Shown here piece after piece: positions 17,657-27,273 of a DNA stretch of 59,333 nt (position 1 is its first letter; each line of letters begins with the position of its first letter). The notes beneath the pieces were generated by a model. It was not told the DNA's origin. It saw only the letters and a list, made by a program, of their open reading frames with translations, and did no database searches. Both the position numbers and the translations under genes were made by a program. Source of the DNA: Bernardetia sp. (GTDB lineage: Bacteria > Bacteroidota > Bacteroidia > Cytophagales > Bernardetiaceae). The stretch spans positions 1 to 59,333 of the forward strand of contig JAHDBD010000029.1 of the NCBI GenBank assembly GCA_020630575.1, read 5' to 3'.

Positions 17657-17805
17657 ATAATTTTATCCTATCTTTGTGTAGGATAAAATAGGACTTATGA
17701 CAATCCCCTTGTTATTTTTTCTGTAAGGTTTCCCTTAAAATCTTAAATAAAGTACAAGTCCTATTTTTATCGTTTTCATAAAAAGTGCATTTTTGATAGT
17801 TTAAA
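17656..17805. repeat. Candidate attachment site (left copy), strongly folded
   Basis: Shares about 110-150 bp with 58414-58568. Hairpin 1: ATTTTATCCTA (17660-17670) with TAGGATAAAAT (17679-17689), which also terminates the integrase transcript. Hairpin 2: AAATAGGACTT (17686-17696) with AAGTCCTATTT (17756-17766). The loop holds the most conserved stretch, ACAATCCCCTTGTTATTTTT. The two stems share bases, so they compete. Confidence 0.7.
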
Positions 17806-17872
17806 GATAGATTGTGTTTTCACCTGTTGAGCTGCTCCTTGGTTCAGCTTCACTTTTTGCATCACGTAAGCA

Positions 17873-17914
17873 AACACAAAAAAAGCTACATTTTTTCAAA
17901 CATAGCTTTTTGTA
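17873..17914. terminator. Terminator at the end of the fibre-gene operon
   Basis: AAAAAGCTA pairs with TAGCTTTTT around an A/T-rich loop. Almost the same sequence occurs at 58653-58690 and 59190-59221, so it is a common local terminator type and is not used here as an att site. Confidence 0.7.
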
Positions 17915-17942
17915 TAATTACCTTTTTTTAGTTCTAATCGTT

Positions 17943-18332
17943 TTAACCTATATCACCAATTGGTTGCGCTCCTCCAAATCCTTGTGGTGGCTCATGAGTT
18001 ATGAATGAAGCTGATGCAAATAACACTTGGTATTTTCCATCTTCTGCATTTTCTAGCTCAATACGATAGTGTGGATTTAATCCAACACTACGCTCAACTG
18101 CACATACCTTCACATCTGTAATTGACACAACTGCGTTGGGACTTTGAGGTGTGTAATTCTGCTTATATACAGAGATATGAGCAAGTTTGTCAGAAATCTG
18201 ATTTTCTGTAAATGGACATGGTAAGTAAATTACATTACTTGTACACTCTCCTACTACCGTTTTGTTTTGCTCATTGCAACAATCTGTTACTGTTGTAGTA
18301 GTTGTGGTTGTGGTGTTTTCTGTTGTTTTCAT
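17943..18332 (-). CDS. Fibre-like protein with a shared C-terminal beta domain, copy 1
   Basis: 129 aa from the ATG at 18332 (an upstream in-frame start at 18377 is less likely). The N-terminus is a run of threonines. The C-terminal ~95 residues hold ISVYKQ ... RSVGLNPHYRIELEN ... GKYQVLFASASFI, a pattern repeated in 18399-19223 and 19277-19678. Probably a beta-sandwich receptor-binding or surface domain. It is the last gene of the virion-like module, beside the attachment site, the usual place for host-range genes. Confidence 0.65.
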   Translation of the reverse strand: MKTTENTTTTTTTTVTDCCNEQNKTVVGECTSNVIYLPCPFTENQISDKLAHISVYKQNYTPQSPNAVVSITDVKVCAVERSVGLNPHYRIELENAEDGKYQVLFASASFITHEPPQGFGGAQPIGDIG

Positions 18333-18398
18333 TGTTTTTTGATTGAAATAAATAAGTGATAAAATACTAAAGCACAAAGATTTGAATTTGAATTAAAA

Positions 18399-19223
18399 TT
18401 AATCTACTCCCTTTGGAGGTTGATTCCCTCCAGAATCATCTACGATTAGGAAAGGTGCTGCTGTAAATACAATTTGACATGTTCCAGTTTGAGGTTGGTC
18501 ATTTTCTAGTGTAATAGTATAAATTGGATTAAGACCTACCGAACGAGTAAAAGAAGCAAACTTACTCAAATGTGAAAGTGAAAGAATTTGGTTTCCTGCT
18601 AAATTCATGAGATAAATATCAACATGAGCAATGTTAGAAGAAATGCCTTGTGAATCAGCAAACGGACAATCTACTTCAATTACTCCAGCTACTATATCTG
18701 CAAATACTGTTTTAGTTTTTGAATCTACATAGGCTTTATCAACAATACTTCTTGCTGTATAATTTGCAGAGTAATCACTGTGATAACCAAAAGGAACGCC
18801 ATTGGCACAATGAAAAAGACGTTGTTGTAAATTAATAGCTACGGCATCTGGTGTTTCATCATTCGTTGAGATTCCATTTACTCTTGAAATATAATTACCA
18901 CTCATGTCAATATCTCCAGTCATTACTCCTCCAATTATGGGTAGAAAATCGCCACTAGCTCCACCACCAGTAGGAGGGTCTATCCAAGCTGTATCTTTAT
19001 CCGTATTTGATGCCTTTGCTAATAACTGTCCTGTTGTTCCCCCATTCGGAATAACTCCACTATTTAAAGTATTAATACTTTCGTTGATTGTAGTGATAGA
19101 AGTATTTGCAGCGTCTACTTGTGCGTCAATCACATCATTTACTTGTCTTACTACTGCTGGTGTGATAAGTTCTTTGTCATTATCAAGTATGACTTGGTCG
19201 GATATTACTTTTATTGCTCCCAT
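18399..19223 (-). CDS. Tail-fibre/spike-like protein with shaft motif
   Basis: 274 aa. N-terminal helix with STTSI-type heptads (ITTINESINTLN), then GGTTGQLLAKASNTDKDTAW, a linker common in phage fibres and spikes. A middle beta domain with KAYVDSKT (another fibre signature) leads to a C-terminal domain RSVGLNPIYTITLEN ... CQIVFTAAPFL shared with 17943-18332. Likely a trimeric adhesin that binds the host surface. The fibre motifs are the best single sign that the module makes particles. Confidence 0.7.
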   Translation of the reverse strand: MGAIKVISDQVILDNDKELITPAVVRQVNDVIDAQVDAANTSITTINESINTLNSGVIPNGGTTGQLLAKASNTDKDTAWIDPPTGGGASGDFLPIIGGVMTGDIDMSGNYISRVNGISTNDETPDAVAINLQQRLFHCANGVPFGYHSDYSANYTARSIVDKAYVDSKTKTVFADIVAGVIEVDCPFADSQGISSNIAHVDIYLMNLAGNQILSLSHLSKFASFTRSVGLNPIYTITLENDQPQTGTCQIVFTAAPFLIVDDSGGNQPPKGVD

Positions 19224-19276
19224 TGTTTCGATTATTTTTAAGTAAGTGTTTTTTTTAATTATTCTTTATTGTTTAA

Positions 19277-19678
19277 TTAAACCGTATAAGGAATAAATGT
19301 AGCTGCTGGATTGAATACAACATGATATTTTCCATCATCAAGTCCTTCAATTTTATAGCTATCATTTTGAAGTGCTACATTTTTAGTGATTTTTGTAGGT
19401 TTTTTTTCTTCATAGCCTATTTCTGTGTCCACTCCATTGACATAGATTTGTTCGTAGATAGCTATTTTTGAAAGCGTATTTGAAGGATAAGGATTAGCAA
19501 CATTCAAAATAGAACTTGTAGAAATTCCAACAACTGAAACAGGTCGTAAAATTTCAGTTGTTTTATTTGTAATTTCAGTATCAATAAGCGTATGAATAGC
19601 TTTTAATTTAGCTGCTGTAACGCTCTTTTTGACATTATCTAGTAGAGAATCGTTTGATAGGGTTGTGATTTGTCCCAT
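19277..19678 (-). CDS. Fibre-like protein with a shared C-terminal beta domain, copy 3
   Basis: 133 aa. The N-terminus (MGQITTLSNDSLLDN ... IHTLIDTEI) parallels that of 18399-19223 (MGAIKVISDQVILDN ... VNDVIDAQV). The C-terminal IAIYEQ ... YKIEGLDDGKYHVVFNPAATFI matches the shared beta domain. The shaft part of the longer paralog is missing. Probably arose by duplication; may be a shorter spike or base. Confidence 0.65.
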   Translation of the reverse strand: MGQITTLSNDSLLDNVKKSVTAAKLKAIHTLIDTEITNKTTEILRPVSVVGISTSSILNVANPYPSNTLSKIAIYEQIYVNGVDTEIGYEEKKPTKITKNVALQNDSYKIEGLDDGKYHVVFNPAATFIPYTV

Positions 19679-19716
19679 AATATTTTTTAAGTAAGTGGTT
19701 TTTAATAGTTGTTTTT

Positions 19717-20001
19717 TTAAGCGAATTCATCAGAGAATTCGTCTGAAAATTCTCTAGTTTCTTCTGTTTTGGAAAGTCCTAAATTTTCAGTTAGATATTG
19801 GATAGCTAATTCAACGGTAGGATATTCGTTGCCCTCTTCATCGCTTACTTTTTCTACATTTCTGTAAAAATTATGTTGTACGGAAGTAATTAAAATACCT
19901 GTTGTAGCTGGTGTCATTCTTATATCGGCTGCTGGAAGAACATCTACAATTCTTCCTTTATCTTCTACGATGACTAAGCCATTTTTTTGATAGATTTTCA
20001 T
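19717..20001 (-). CDS. Small unrecognised protein with EFSDEF repeats
   Basis: 94 aa with a beta-rich N-terminal half (MKIYQKNGLVIVEDKGRIVDVLP) and an acidic tail repeating EFSDEFSDEFA. Lies 3 bp after the ATPase gene and before the fibre genes. A virion connector or fibre-assembly factor is possible. Confidence 0.55.
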   Translation of the reverse strand: MKIYQKNGLVIVEDKGRIVDVLPAADIRMTPATTGILITSVQHNFYRNVEKVSDEEGNEYPTVELAIQYLTENLGLSKTEETREFSDEFSDEFA

Positions 20002-20004
20002 AGT

Positions 20005-21549
20005 TTAAAATATATTAGTTGAATTAGTATTCGGTTGTTCTTTCTCAAAAATTTCATACTCCCCACTTCCAAACCTTCCCATAATATCAGCTTTACCTTT
20101 TTTCACATCAACGATTACATCAACATCATGCGCCCATTCTTGCGAACCTCTGAAAACGCCACTTTTTGTAACTTGACTGACTAAAACAAAAAAACTATTT
20201 GGATATTGGTTTCTCAAATCTCTCCATGCATGAATATCCAAACCTAACGCATTGATTGAATCAATGACAATAAATTGAAAGTTTTGTAATGGAACATTTA
20301 AATTTTTAGAAAAACGCATTGAATGAGTGTAACCGATGCGCTTTACTCTATCTTGTAATGACTTTGAAGGTTTGCCGTCTGACATCATTTCTTCATTTGC
20401 TACATAGAGTAAAGAACCTTTTTTAGACAGCTCGTTGGCTAGTTGAAGAGCAAAGGTAGATTTGCCATGTTTTGGTTTTCCATAGACTAAAATTGATGCG
20501 TTTTTAGGCATATCATCAAGACCAATTTTTGAAAAATCAAAACTCAAATCCATTGTTTCATAATCCACTTCTAAGAGTTCGACACCACTTAAAGACTGTT
20601 GTAAAACCGTTCCTATCATTCCACCAATTGCACCACTCGCAGCTCCAGCCATAACAGCTTTTCTACTTACTTTTTCAAAACCGTTTAGACTAGCTTTTTT
20701 TTTACAAATGCCTTCTAAACCTCGTAATGTAGTTTTTGTAGCTTGGATAGTAGAATTGTTTTGTTCTGCTTTTTTGAGAACTTTTATTGCTTCAGCAATT
20801 TCTTTCGAAAACGGATTCTCTGTGTCCTCAATTTTCTCTAATCGTTTTAGAAGATTAGCTTGTGTTTTACTAAATTTCTTGTTTTGAGAATTATAGAAAG
20901 AACGAAGTAGAACATTTGGTAATGCTTCTTTTGCATTCATATACGGCTCTAAAATTTCGCTTCCTACTTTGTCTAAACTAAATCTAAACCTGTTGTAATC
21001 AGAATTTAAGGCATCAACTAAACTTTTAGCGATATAATTGATAGCTTCTGAATGCACACTTTTTGCTCGTATCTGTTGAGAGCTTGCAGCTTTATTAATA
21101 CGATTGAGTAAATTTTGTACGTTTTTACGTTCTTTTTCTTTTCCTAACATCAATAAAAATGATTTTACAAATGTAATTGCAAGCTGACTTTCAGATTCAT
21201 TTTTTGCAGAAGGAAACTGTTTTTTTGGTACAGCTTCTTTTTTTGGTCTTGAATTAGGCGTTTTTTTTACTGGAGCTTTTTTTTGTCTTGGCTCTTTTTT
21301 TACTGGAGCTTTTTTTGGTGCAGCTTCTCTTTTCTGTGTTGATGCACCTGTTTGTCTAACCATTTCTCTAAAAGCATCATAATGCTCATTTACTTGCTTA
21401 GAATAGTCAGAATCATCAATCATATCATACTCGTTCAATTCTGCTAAAAACTCATGTCCTGCTTGAAATGCTTTCCATACATCACTATCAAATTGTGAGG
21501 AGTTTAGATTTGCTGTTTCGTATTGTTTTAAATAACTAAGATAATTCAT
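20005..21549 (-). CDS. RadA/RecA-like ATPase with long basic N-terminal region
   Basis: 514 aa. C-terminal ~170 residues form a RecA-fold ATPase: Walker A VYGKPKHGKSTFALQLA (about 352-368), NEEM segment, Walker B FIVIDSINAL (about 424) and VSQVTKSG followed by GSQEWAHDVDVIVDV, as in RadA/DnaB-like proteins. Residues about 70-120 are Lys/Pro/Ala-rich repeats (KKAPVKK). Around 295-320 lies a Gly/Ala-rich hydrophobic stretch that might enter a membrane. It is not a terminase or an FtsK/HerA packaging ATPase. It may power DNA loading or translocation in the particle; this is inferred from context. Confidence 0.75.
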   Translation of the reverse strand: MNYLSYLKQYETANLNSSQFDSDVWKAFQAGHEFLAELNEYDMIDDSDYSKQVNEHYDAFREMVRQTGASTQKREAAPKKAPVKKEPRQKKAPVKKTPNSRPKKEAVPKKQFPSAKNESESQLAITFVKSFLLMLGKEKERKNVQNLLNRINKAASSQQIRAKSVHSEAINYIAKSLVDALNSDYNRFRFSLDKVGSEILEPYMNAKEALPNVLLRSFYNSQNKKFSKTQANLLKRLEKIEDTENPFSKEIAEAIKVLKKAEQNNSTIQATKTTLRGLEGICKKKASLNGFEKVSRKAVMAGAASGAIGGMIGTVLQQSLSGVELLEVDYETMDLSFDFSKIGLDDMPKNASILVYGKPKHGKSTFALQLANELSKKGSLLYVANEEMMSDGKPSKSLQDRVKRIGYTHSMRFSKNLNVPLQNFQFIVIDSINALGLDIHAWRDLRNQYPNSFFVLVSQVTKSGVFRGSQEWAHDVDVIVDVKKGKADIMGRFGSGEYEIFEKEQPNTNSTNIF

Positions 21550-21561
21550 AATATAAGTGGA

Positions 21562-24500
21562 TTAGGCTGCAAATTTCAATTTAGCACGAGCTTGTAATTG
21601 TAGTAATTCTAGTGCTTTTGCTTTCAGTTTTAGTTTAATTTTTAGTTTGTCTTTGCTACCATCGTGTAGCAATTTTACAGGAGTGGATTTTGGTTTGTCG
21701 GTAGGAAGTGGGTTTCCATTTATATCGTTTACATCAGCCATTTTGTAGTCTAACAAGTAATTTAGACTAGCAAAGTCTTTCGCTGCATCTTGTGGGGAAC
21801 GTCCCTCAATATTGAGTTTCTTTTTTTCTTCTACTATTTCATTCAAAATTTCATTTTGAAATTCAGCCGTATTGAGTTTTTTAAGTTCCTCATTTTGATT
21901 ATCTAAAGACTTTTGGATAGTTTCTATAGCTTTTTCTAAGCTCTCATATCTCAAAATTATATCCTTAGATTGTGAGATAATCGTTAAAGATGCCCTAAAC
22001 AAGCCTAATTGGTCATTACCGTCCTCTCTAAAATAATTGTATGCTCTATCGTCCATTTGTTGAATTTTAACACCCAACTTTACAAGAGCTTTATCATCTT
22101 CTTTATCAAAAACATTGATTAAATCTAAAATACCTTTGTATTTTATTATCGTTTTATTGAGTTCGTTTTCCTCTTTTTTGGTGTCTTTATGTAATTCAAG
22201 AAATTCTACCAATTTTATTTTTAGAGAATCAAACTTATAAATCACTTTACTTTTAGAAGAATTAGCTACTTTTTGTGCAGCTTCAATTTTAGAAAGGGTA
22301 CTTAGTTCATTTTCTAATTTTACTTTAGATTTTGATATATCCTTTTCTATTTCACTTAAACGTAACACAGTCAATTTTTTTAAGTCTGTGAATAATGCGT
22401 ATTTGATTGCACTTGGGTTTAGGCTCTCTTGGTCAAGAACATTGCTATCGTCATCAGCTTTAGACCAAATGTCATTGATACGAGCCGATTTTTCCTCTAA
22501 TTTTTGGAAAATAAACACGTCCATTGAGTTCTGAATGAGTGGAATAACAACACGAACATAACCAAATTCATTACCTTGTCGCCATATACGACCTTCTAAT
22601 TGACGTAAATCGGTAGGATTAAAATCTGGATAGAGATTGAATATAGTTGTTCCTCTTCTTTGTAAATCAATCCCTTCTCTAATCGTAGCAGAACCGATAA
22701 TCACTTTTACAGTACCATTTAAAAAGGCTTCTTTTACAGCTTCCTTTTTATCTGCTGTTCCGTCTGAAGTAATTATTTCTACTTCATCAAATTTTCGGTT
22801 ATTTAAAGTAACACCAGTTTTGAATCCTAATTTTTTCTCTAAATATTCTTTGATAAAAGGGAAAAAATCTTTGCCTATGTTGGAATAAATAATTTGACCA
22901 GACATAGGCGTATTGGTCTTTTTATGATGCGCCTGTACTGATTTGATACACTCCATGGTGTATTTTATCTTTGGACTATTATCAACAAAATCTTGATAAT
23001 CTTCTGGCTTGTCTTTACTTATCATAAACGGACTGAAAGCGTTTTTACGGCTCAAACTCATTCCGATTAGCGTATTTGCACCACGTTCTTTCAGTCCACT
23101 TCCACTCTCAGCAATTCTTATGGCTTGCTCTTGATAAATCTTTTGAAGTTCAGTCATTTCCAAATAGGTTGTTATTTGGTCTTTTGGTGCTAACTGAACT
23201 ACATTTCCATTTGTATCTTTGTAGGAAAGTCTAGGTAAATTTATTTTAACAGGACGACGAACACCTGCATCTTCTCCAGTCTTAAAGTTGATATAATTGA
23301 ATACTAATGATTGTAGAGAACGCTTATTTTGAAAGGATTTTACAACAGGTCGTTGCTTCAAACTATTTGTAGAAGAAACTACATATTCGCTAGTTTCTTG
23401 AATAAATGTTTCCATAAATTCAGTAATAGAACCTATACCAGCCTTTTGCATCTTATTAAGGGCAATCAAAGAAAGCATACTATACACTTCTAAAGGACTG
23501 TTATTAAATGGTGTAGCAGTAAGTAAAATTACATTTCCACCAAATTTATTCTGTATGTAATTACATATCATGAATAATGATTGCGCTCTACCAGATACTT
23601 GTCCACTTACACTATATCGTTTTGTACCTTCCTGTGCTGGAACATACGCAAAAACATTTCTGAAATTGTGTGCTTCATCTACAAAAATAGAATCAAAACC
23701 CATCACATCTATATCAGCAATAGTACCTTTTGCACTACGTCCAATTAGATAACGCAATCTTTCGAATTGTTTTTCTTTTTCTCGTTCTGTTTCAGTATCG
23801 TTATCATCAACATGAAGTAGAATTTTAGCGAGTGAGCTAAATAGTTCAGCTTCTAAACTTTCAGAAAAACCAATTTTTGCTAGTCCTTCATACGTAACAA
23901 TTGATATACTTCCTTCTTCTACTTGTTTGTTTATGGTTTTTGGATTGATATATCCTTTTCCCATATTTCCAAGTGAATTGATTTTTATATCTAAATGAGA
24001 AAGAATACCCTCAATAAAGTTTCCTTTTTTGTCAGTATATCCAACAATTTCATTTATCCATTTTTGATACGTAGGCTTAGGAACTACGATTAAAGGGCGT
24101 TTGTATGTTCCATTCTGAATGTTTTGCGCTGCAATAAGAATCGCAGCCATTGTTTTACCAACACCTACATCATACCCTAAACAACCAGAACCTGTTGCAT
24201 CAATGAAAGCTATTGCTTCTCGTTGAGCGTCCATGAAAGTTAAAGGCATTCCTTTAAATAATGCACAGGTAGCTAATCCAATAGGAACTCTTTTATAATT
24301 GAGTTTTGCAAAACCGTTGTATTGTCTGTTCCAAGACATATCTAAACGTTTTTGGTCATTGATAGATATTCCTTTGTTGAGGAAAATATCAAATAATCTA
24401 TCGCCTTCTTCTCGTGTGTATTTTTCTAAAAACTCTTTTTCTGCTTTTGGTTTACGTCCACCTTCTAAATAAATATCTATAATATTTCTTACTGAAATAC

Positions 24501-26424
24501 CATCAACTTCTATCAGATTCGCATTTCGGCTCAACCAACTTTTAAAAAATTCATTTAGGTTTTTTTCTACTGGATTTCCGTCAGCATCTTCTTCTACTTT
24601 GTATTTGAGTGCAAACTCTGAAAAAGGTAGAATTTTTAAACGTTTGGTTGAATCTGGATTGAGTACAGATAAAGAGCGAGGTTTTGCATCTTCTAAAACA
24701 CGAACATGGTTATCATAAATAGCTTGTCCGTAGGTAGAAACAATGTATTCTTTCTGTGTTTCAAGTGCGAGTATTTTGTCATAGATATTACCAAAGGTGT
24801 AAAGTGGTAAAGGCAAAAGGTCAGCTTCTCCAAAAAACAGGACACCTTCTTTAATTAATTTATCTATTTCTTTTGGGTCTGCTGTTGCTTGTGTACGTTC
24901 TGTTTTTACGTGTGCTTTATTTACCCATTTCAAGCTCCCTTCTTTGTCAGTAAAAATCACATAATTATCTTTACCATACTTGTTTTTAAAACGAGTAGGC
25001 TTTCCTAAAATTGAACCAGAAGGAACAGTTACCTCATCAATAAAACGATTGTCTTTAATGCGTGTAGGTTGAATAGTAACCAGAACCTCTTCTACTTTTC
25101 CACTCGTTTTGATAAAGTATTTTTCCCAACCACGCATCGGACTACCTTGACTTTGTTTGTACCAAACCCATGCTTTGATTTCTGATAGTGTAATTCCTTG
25201 ATTATACCTTTTAAAATTATCCTCAAAGGTATTTATCAGTTTTTTACTATCCGTTTCTTTTGCTATAAGTTGAGCCAATTTGCTCCTATTACTTTCAATA
25301 CCTTTTTTATCTACTTCTCCTAAACAACCCAAAACACCATCTAAACCACTCAGACTGTTATTCAATTTTAGTTTAGCTTTTGCTTGTAATTGTAGCAATT
25401 CTAGTGATTTAGCTTTTATTTTCATTTTTAGTTTTAACTTATTTGGGTTAGTTAGTTCTGGATAATCATTGAGAACATGTTGAGGTATATTTTTACCTTC
25501 TGAAATAGCTTTCTCTATGATAGAGCGATGTAGTTTGTATAAATAGGCTTTTTTATCAGTATTATATTCTTTACCAGAAGTAGAATCTGGTGTAAATGCT
25601 ATAATAATATATCCTTTAAAATCATGTATATGGATATGTCCTTTTTCTGTGACCTCAACTCGTAAATGTTTTACAAAATCAGACTTACTAATTTCATATA
25701 AATCCATTCCATCGTAAATAGCTTTATCTTTAACTACTTTTGAGCTTTTATTTAATTCTCCTTGATACAAGTTCCAAACTTTATGTTTTGGAGTGAAAAT
25801 TTTTGTTTTTGAATTACTCTGTACTTCTATAATAAAGTCTAAAAATTCAGTTACATCAGACGGTTTAGCGTGTTTTAGCTTGGTATAAAGACCATTTTTG
25901 AGTAGTGTTTTATCCCAACCTGTATGTTTTTTTTCTTCTACTGTTTTATTCTCAAAATCAAATTTATGATTGTGTGACAATATTCGTATTGCTTCTTTAA
26001 ACAATGGCTTTTCATATACAGAATAATCTGTTTGAGTTGATTGAGTAGGCATTTTCTTTAATTTATCAATTTCACGTTTTAGCATATCTACACTTTCTTG
26101 TAGAGTAGCTTTTGACTGAACAGAGAAGTAAAATGAAGTAGAAAGGAATTTTTTACCTACTGTTTTAGTAGGATTCTTTATAAAAAAGTTTCCATAACTG
26201 CATAGCTCTTCTGGTGTAGGCTCTACCGATTTATCATATTTTGATTCTAGTTCTTCTAACTCTTTTTTGTATTGTGAACGAACAAAATCAGATATAAAAC
26301 CGTACTGCAATGCTTTATAGTCTTGTGCTGTTTCTTTATCCTTATGTTGTCCATATCGTTGCATTTTTGCAGAAATATGATTGATAAGACCAATACGTTC
26401 ACTATAATAATTAGACGACATCAT
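21562..26424 (-). CDS. Giant SNF2-type helicase, possible virion-packaged protein
   Basis: 1620 aa. SNF2/superfamily 2 motor: Walker A YDVGVGKTMA (about 757), DEAH box FVDEAHNF (about 925), TATPF, and motif VI LEGRIWRQGNE (about 1300). It works as a pair with the N6-methylase encoded 200 bp upstream, like the helicase-methylase antirestriction proteins carried in some phage heads (DarB of P1 is the known precedent). A basic amphipathic motif, LELLQLQA(K/R)AKLK, appears twice, at about 341-353 (followed by SLSGLDG) and at the very C-terminus (about 1604-1618). The duplicated motif looks like a sorting signal rather than part of the motor. Confidence 0.8.
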   Translation of the reverse strand: MMSSNYYSERIGLINHISAKMQRYGQHKDKETAQDYKALQYGFISDFVRSQYKKELEELESKYDKSVEPTPEELCSYGNFFIKNPTKTVGKKFLSTSFYFSVQSKATLQESVDMLKREIDKLKKMPTQSTQTDYSVYEKPLFKEAIRILSHNHKFDFENKTVEEKKHTGWDKTLLKNGLYTKLKHAKPSDVTEFLDFIIEVQSNSKTKIFTPKHKVWNLYQGELNKSSKVVKDKAIYDGMDLYEISKSDFVKHLRVEVTEKGHIHIHDFKGYIIIAFTPDSTSGKEYNTDKKAYLYKLHRSIIEKAISEGKNIPQHVLNDYPELTNPNKLKLKMKIKAKSLELLQLQAKAKLKLNNSLSGLDGVLGCLGEVDKKGIESNRSKLAQLIAKETDSKKLINTFEDNFKRYNQGITLSEIKAWVWYKQSQGSPMRGWEKYFIKTSGKVEEVLVTIQPTRIKDNRFIDEVTVPSGSILGKPTRFKNKYGKDNYVIFTDKEGSLKWVNKAHVKTERTQATADPKEIDKLIKEGVLFFGEADLLPLPLYTFGNIYDKILALETQKEYIVSTYGQAIYDNHVRVLEDAKPRSLSVLNPDSTKRLKILPFSEFALKYKVEEDADGNPVEKNLNEFFKSWLSRNANLIEVDGISVRNIIDIYLEGGRKPKAEKEFLEKYTREEGDRLFDIFLNKGISINDQKRLDMSWNRQYNGFAKLNYKRVPIGLATCALFKGMPLTFMDAQREAIAFIDATGSGCLGYDVGVGKTMAAILIAAQNIQNGTYKRPLIVVPKPTYQKWINEIVGYTDKKGNFIEGILSHLDIKINSLGNMGKGYINPKTINKQVEEGSISIVTYEGLAKIGFSESLEAELFSSLAKILLHVDDNDTETEREKEKQFERLRYLIGRSAKGTIADIDVMGFDSIFVDEAHNFRNVFAYVPAQEGTKRYSVSGQVSGRAQSLFMICNYIQNKFGGNVILLTATPFNNSPLEVYSMLSLIALNKMQKAGIGSITEFMETFIQETSEYVVSSTNSLKQRPVVKSFQNKRSLQSLVFNYINFKTGEDAGVRRPVKINLPRLSYKDTNGNVVQLAPKDQITTYLEMTELQKIYQEQAIRIAESGSGLKERGANTLIGMSLSRKNAFSPFMISKDKPEDYQDFVDNSPKIKYTMECIKSVQAHHKKTNTPMSGQIIYSNIGKDFFPFIKEYLEKKLGFKTGVTLNNRKFDEVEIITSDGTADKKEAVKEAFLNGTVKVIIGSATIREGIDLQRRGTTIFNLYPDFNPTDLRQLEGRIWRQGNEFGYVRVVIPLIQNSMDVFIFQKLEEKSARINDIWSKADDDSNVLDQESLNPSAIKYALFTDLKKLTVLRLSEIEKDISKSKVKLENELSTLSKIEAAQKVANSSKSKVIYKFDSLKIKLVEFLELHKDTKKEENELNKTIIKYKGILDLINVFDKEDDKALVKLGVKIQQMDDRAYNYFREDGNDQLGLFRASLTIISQSKDIILRYESLEKAIETIQKSLDNQNEELKKLNTAEFQNEILNEIVEEKKKLNIEGRSPQDAAKDFASLNYLLDYKMADVNDINGNPLPTDKPKSTPVKLLHDGSKDKLKIKLKLKAKALELLQLQARAKLKFAA

Positions 26425-26614
26425 TTAAGTAGTTTTCAACATGAGCAATAGCTTCAGAAGGACTAAGACTATTTTTGAGCATGATGCCCAAAATATCAGA
26501 TTCTACTTTTAGATAGCCTTTTTGAGTGCCTTTTAACTCACAGATTTTAGGTGTTTTTGTTTCATTGCATTTGTCTAATGCGTTTTTTATTGCTATTCGG
26601 ACTTCACGTTCCAT
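26411..26614 (-). CDS. Small unrecognised protein between methylase and helicase
   Basis: 67 aa, helical (EREVRIAIKNALDKC), overlapping the helicase start by 14 bp and starting 5 bp after the methylase stop. Probably an accessory of the helicase-methylase pair. Confidence 0.55.
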   Translation of the reverse strand: MEREVRIAIKNALDKCNETKTPKICELKGTQKGYLKVESDILGIMLKNSLSPSEAIAHVENYLNDVV

Positions 26615-26619
26615 AAAAT

Positions 26620-27273
26620 TTATTTCTTTTTAAGTACGATAATATGAGTAGGAACTTTAGTGTCTTTGAAAAGGCTTCCCATTTCATAACCATCTATAAT
26701 GTTGGCTACTTTTAGGATAGCTTCTTTTTCTTTTTTGTAGGCATTAAAACCACTATTGAGGTAGTTTTGAGGAACGATATACACTAACAAACCCTCTTTT
26801 TTGAGTAGTTTTAATCCGTACCAAATAAAGAAAAATTCATAACTGGACATCTTTGGTTCTCCTTTTCGTGGAAAATACGATGCCCAACGACCTGTAAATT
26901 TTCCATACGGAGGGTTTCCGATAATGAGTGAAAAAGGATACCCTGCAAGCCATGTTGTATTTCCTGCATAATCACTACGATAGCGTGGAGGTTGTAAAAA
27001 AAGTTGTTCGAAGAACAGATTATGAAAAGTAGAGGTAGGGAAACGTTTTGTTACCGTTTCAAAATATTCTATTTCGGTTTCCAAACCTACTACTTTACTT
27101 TTATCTGGAGCATGAACAATCATATTTCCTGTTCCGACGGACGGCTCTAAGACAGAACCACCATCATACCCATGAACTTTTGCCAATTCCCACATTTGTT
27201 CACAGATTTGTTCTGGAGTAAAAAATGCGTTTAGCTTCTGTTTGCCTGTTCGTTTTCCTTCGTTGTATTCCAT
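26620..27273 (-). CDS. N6-adenine DNA methyltransferase
   Basis: 217 aa. FFTPEQICEQMW near residue 17, the SAM-binding motif VLEPSVGTGNMI (about 40-52) and catalytic NPPYGKF (about 118-124) identify an N6-adenine methylase without its own recognition domain. Its ATG overlaps the previous stop (TAATG). With the adjacent SNF2 protein it may modify element DNA against host restriction. Confidence 0.85.
   Translation of the reverse strand: MEYNEGKRTGKQKLNAFFTPEQICEQMWELAKVHGYDGGSVLEPSVGTGNMIVHAPDKSKVVGLETEIEYFETVTKRFPTSTFHNLFFEQLFLQPPRYRSDYAGNTTWLAGYPFSLIIGNPPYGKFTGRWASYFPRKGEPKMSSYEFFFIWYGLKLLKKEGLLVYIVPQNYLNSGFNAYKKEKEAILKVANIIDGYEMGSLFKDTKVPTHIIVLKKK

Larger units (their letters stand above)
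1..17689. mobile_element. Element 1: right part of an integrative element, left end outside window
   Basis: This stretch repeats, in the same order, the right half of the element at 17.7-58.4 kb: exported protein gene, iterons, small DNA-binding-like protein, restriction cargo, small membrane protein, 32-bp repeats, leftward operon, coiled-coil repressor and tyrosine recombinase ending in a folded repeat. The matching virion-like module should lie to the left of base 1. Paralogous proteins and conserved non-coding DNA, not just gene order, support the relationship. Confidence 0.75.

Noticed and set aside
17814..18008. Rightward open frame next to the attachment repeat
   Set aside because: Overlaps a terminator and the end of the fibre-like gene; no start signals and no recognisable protein.
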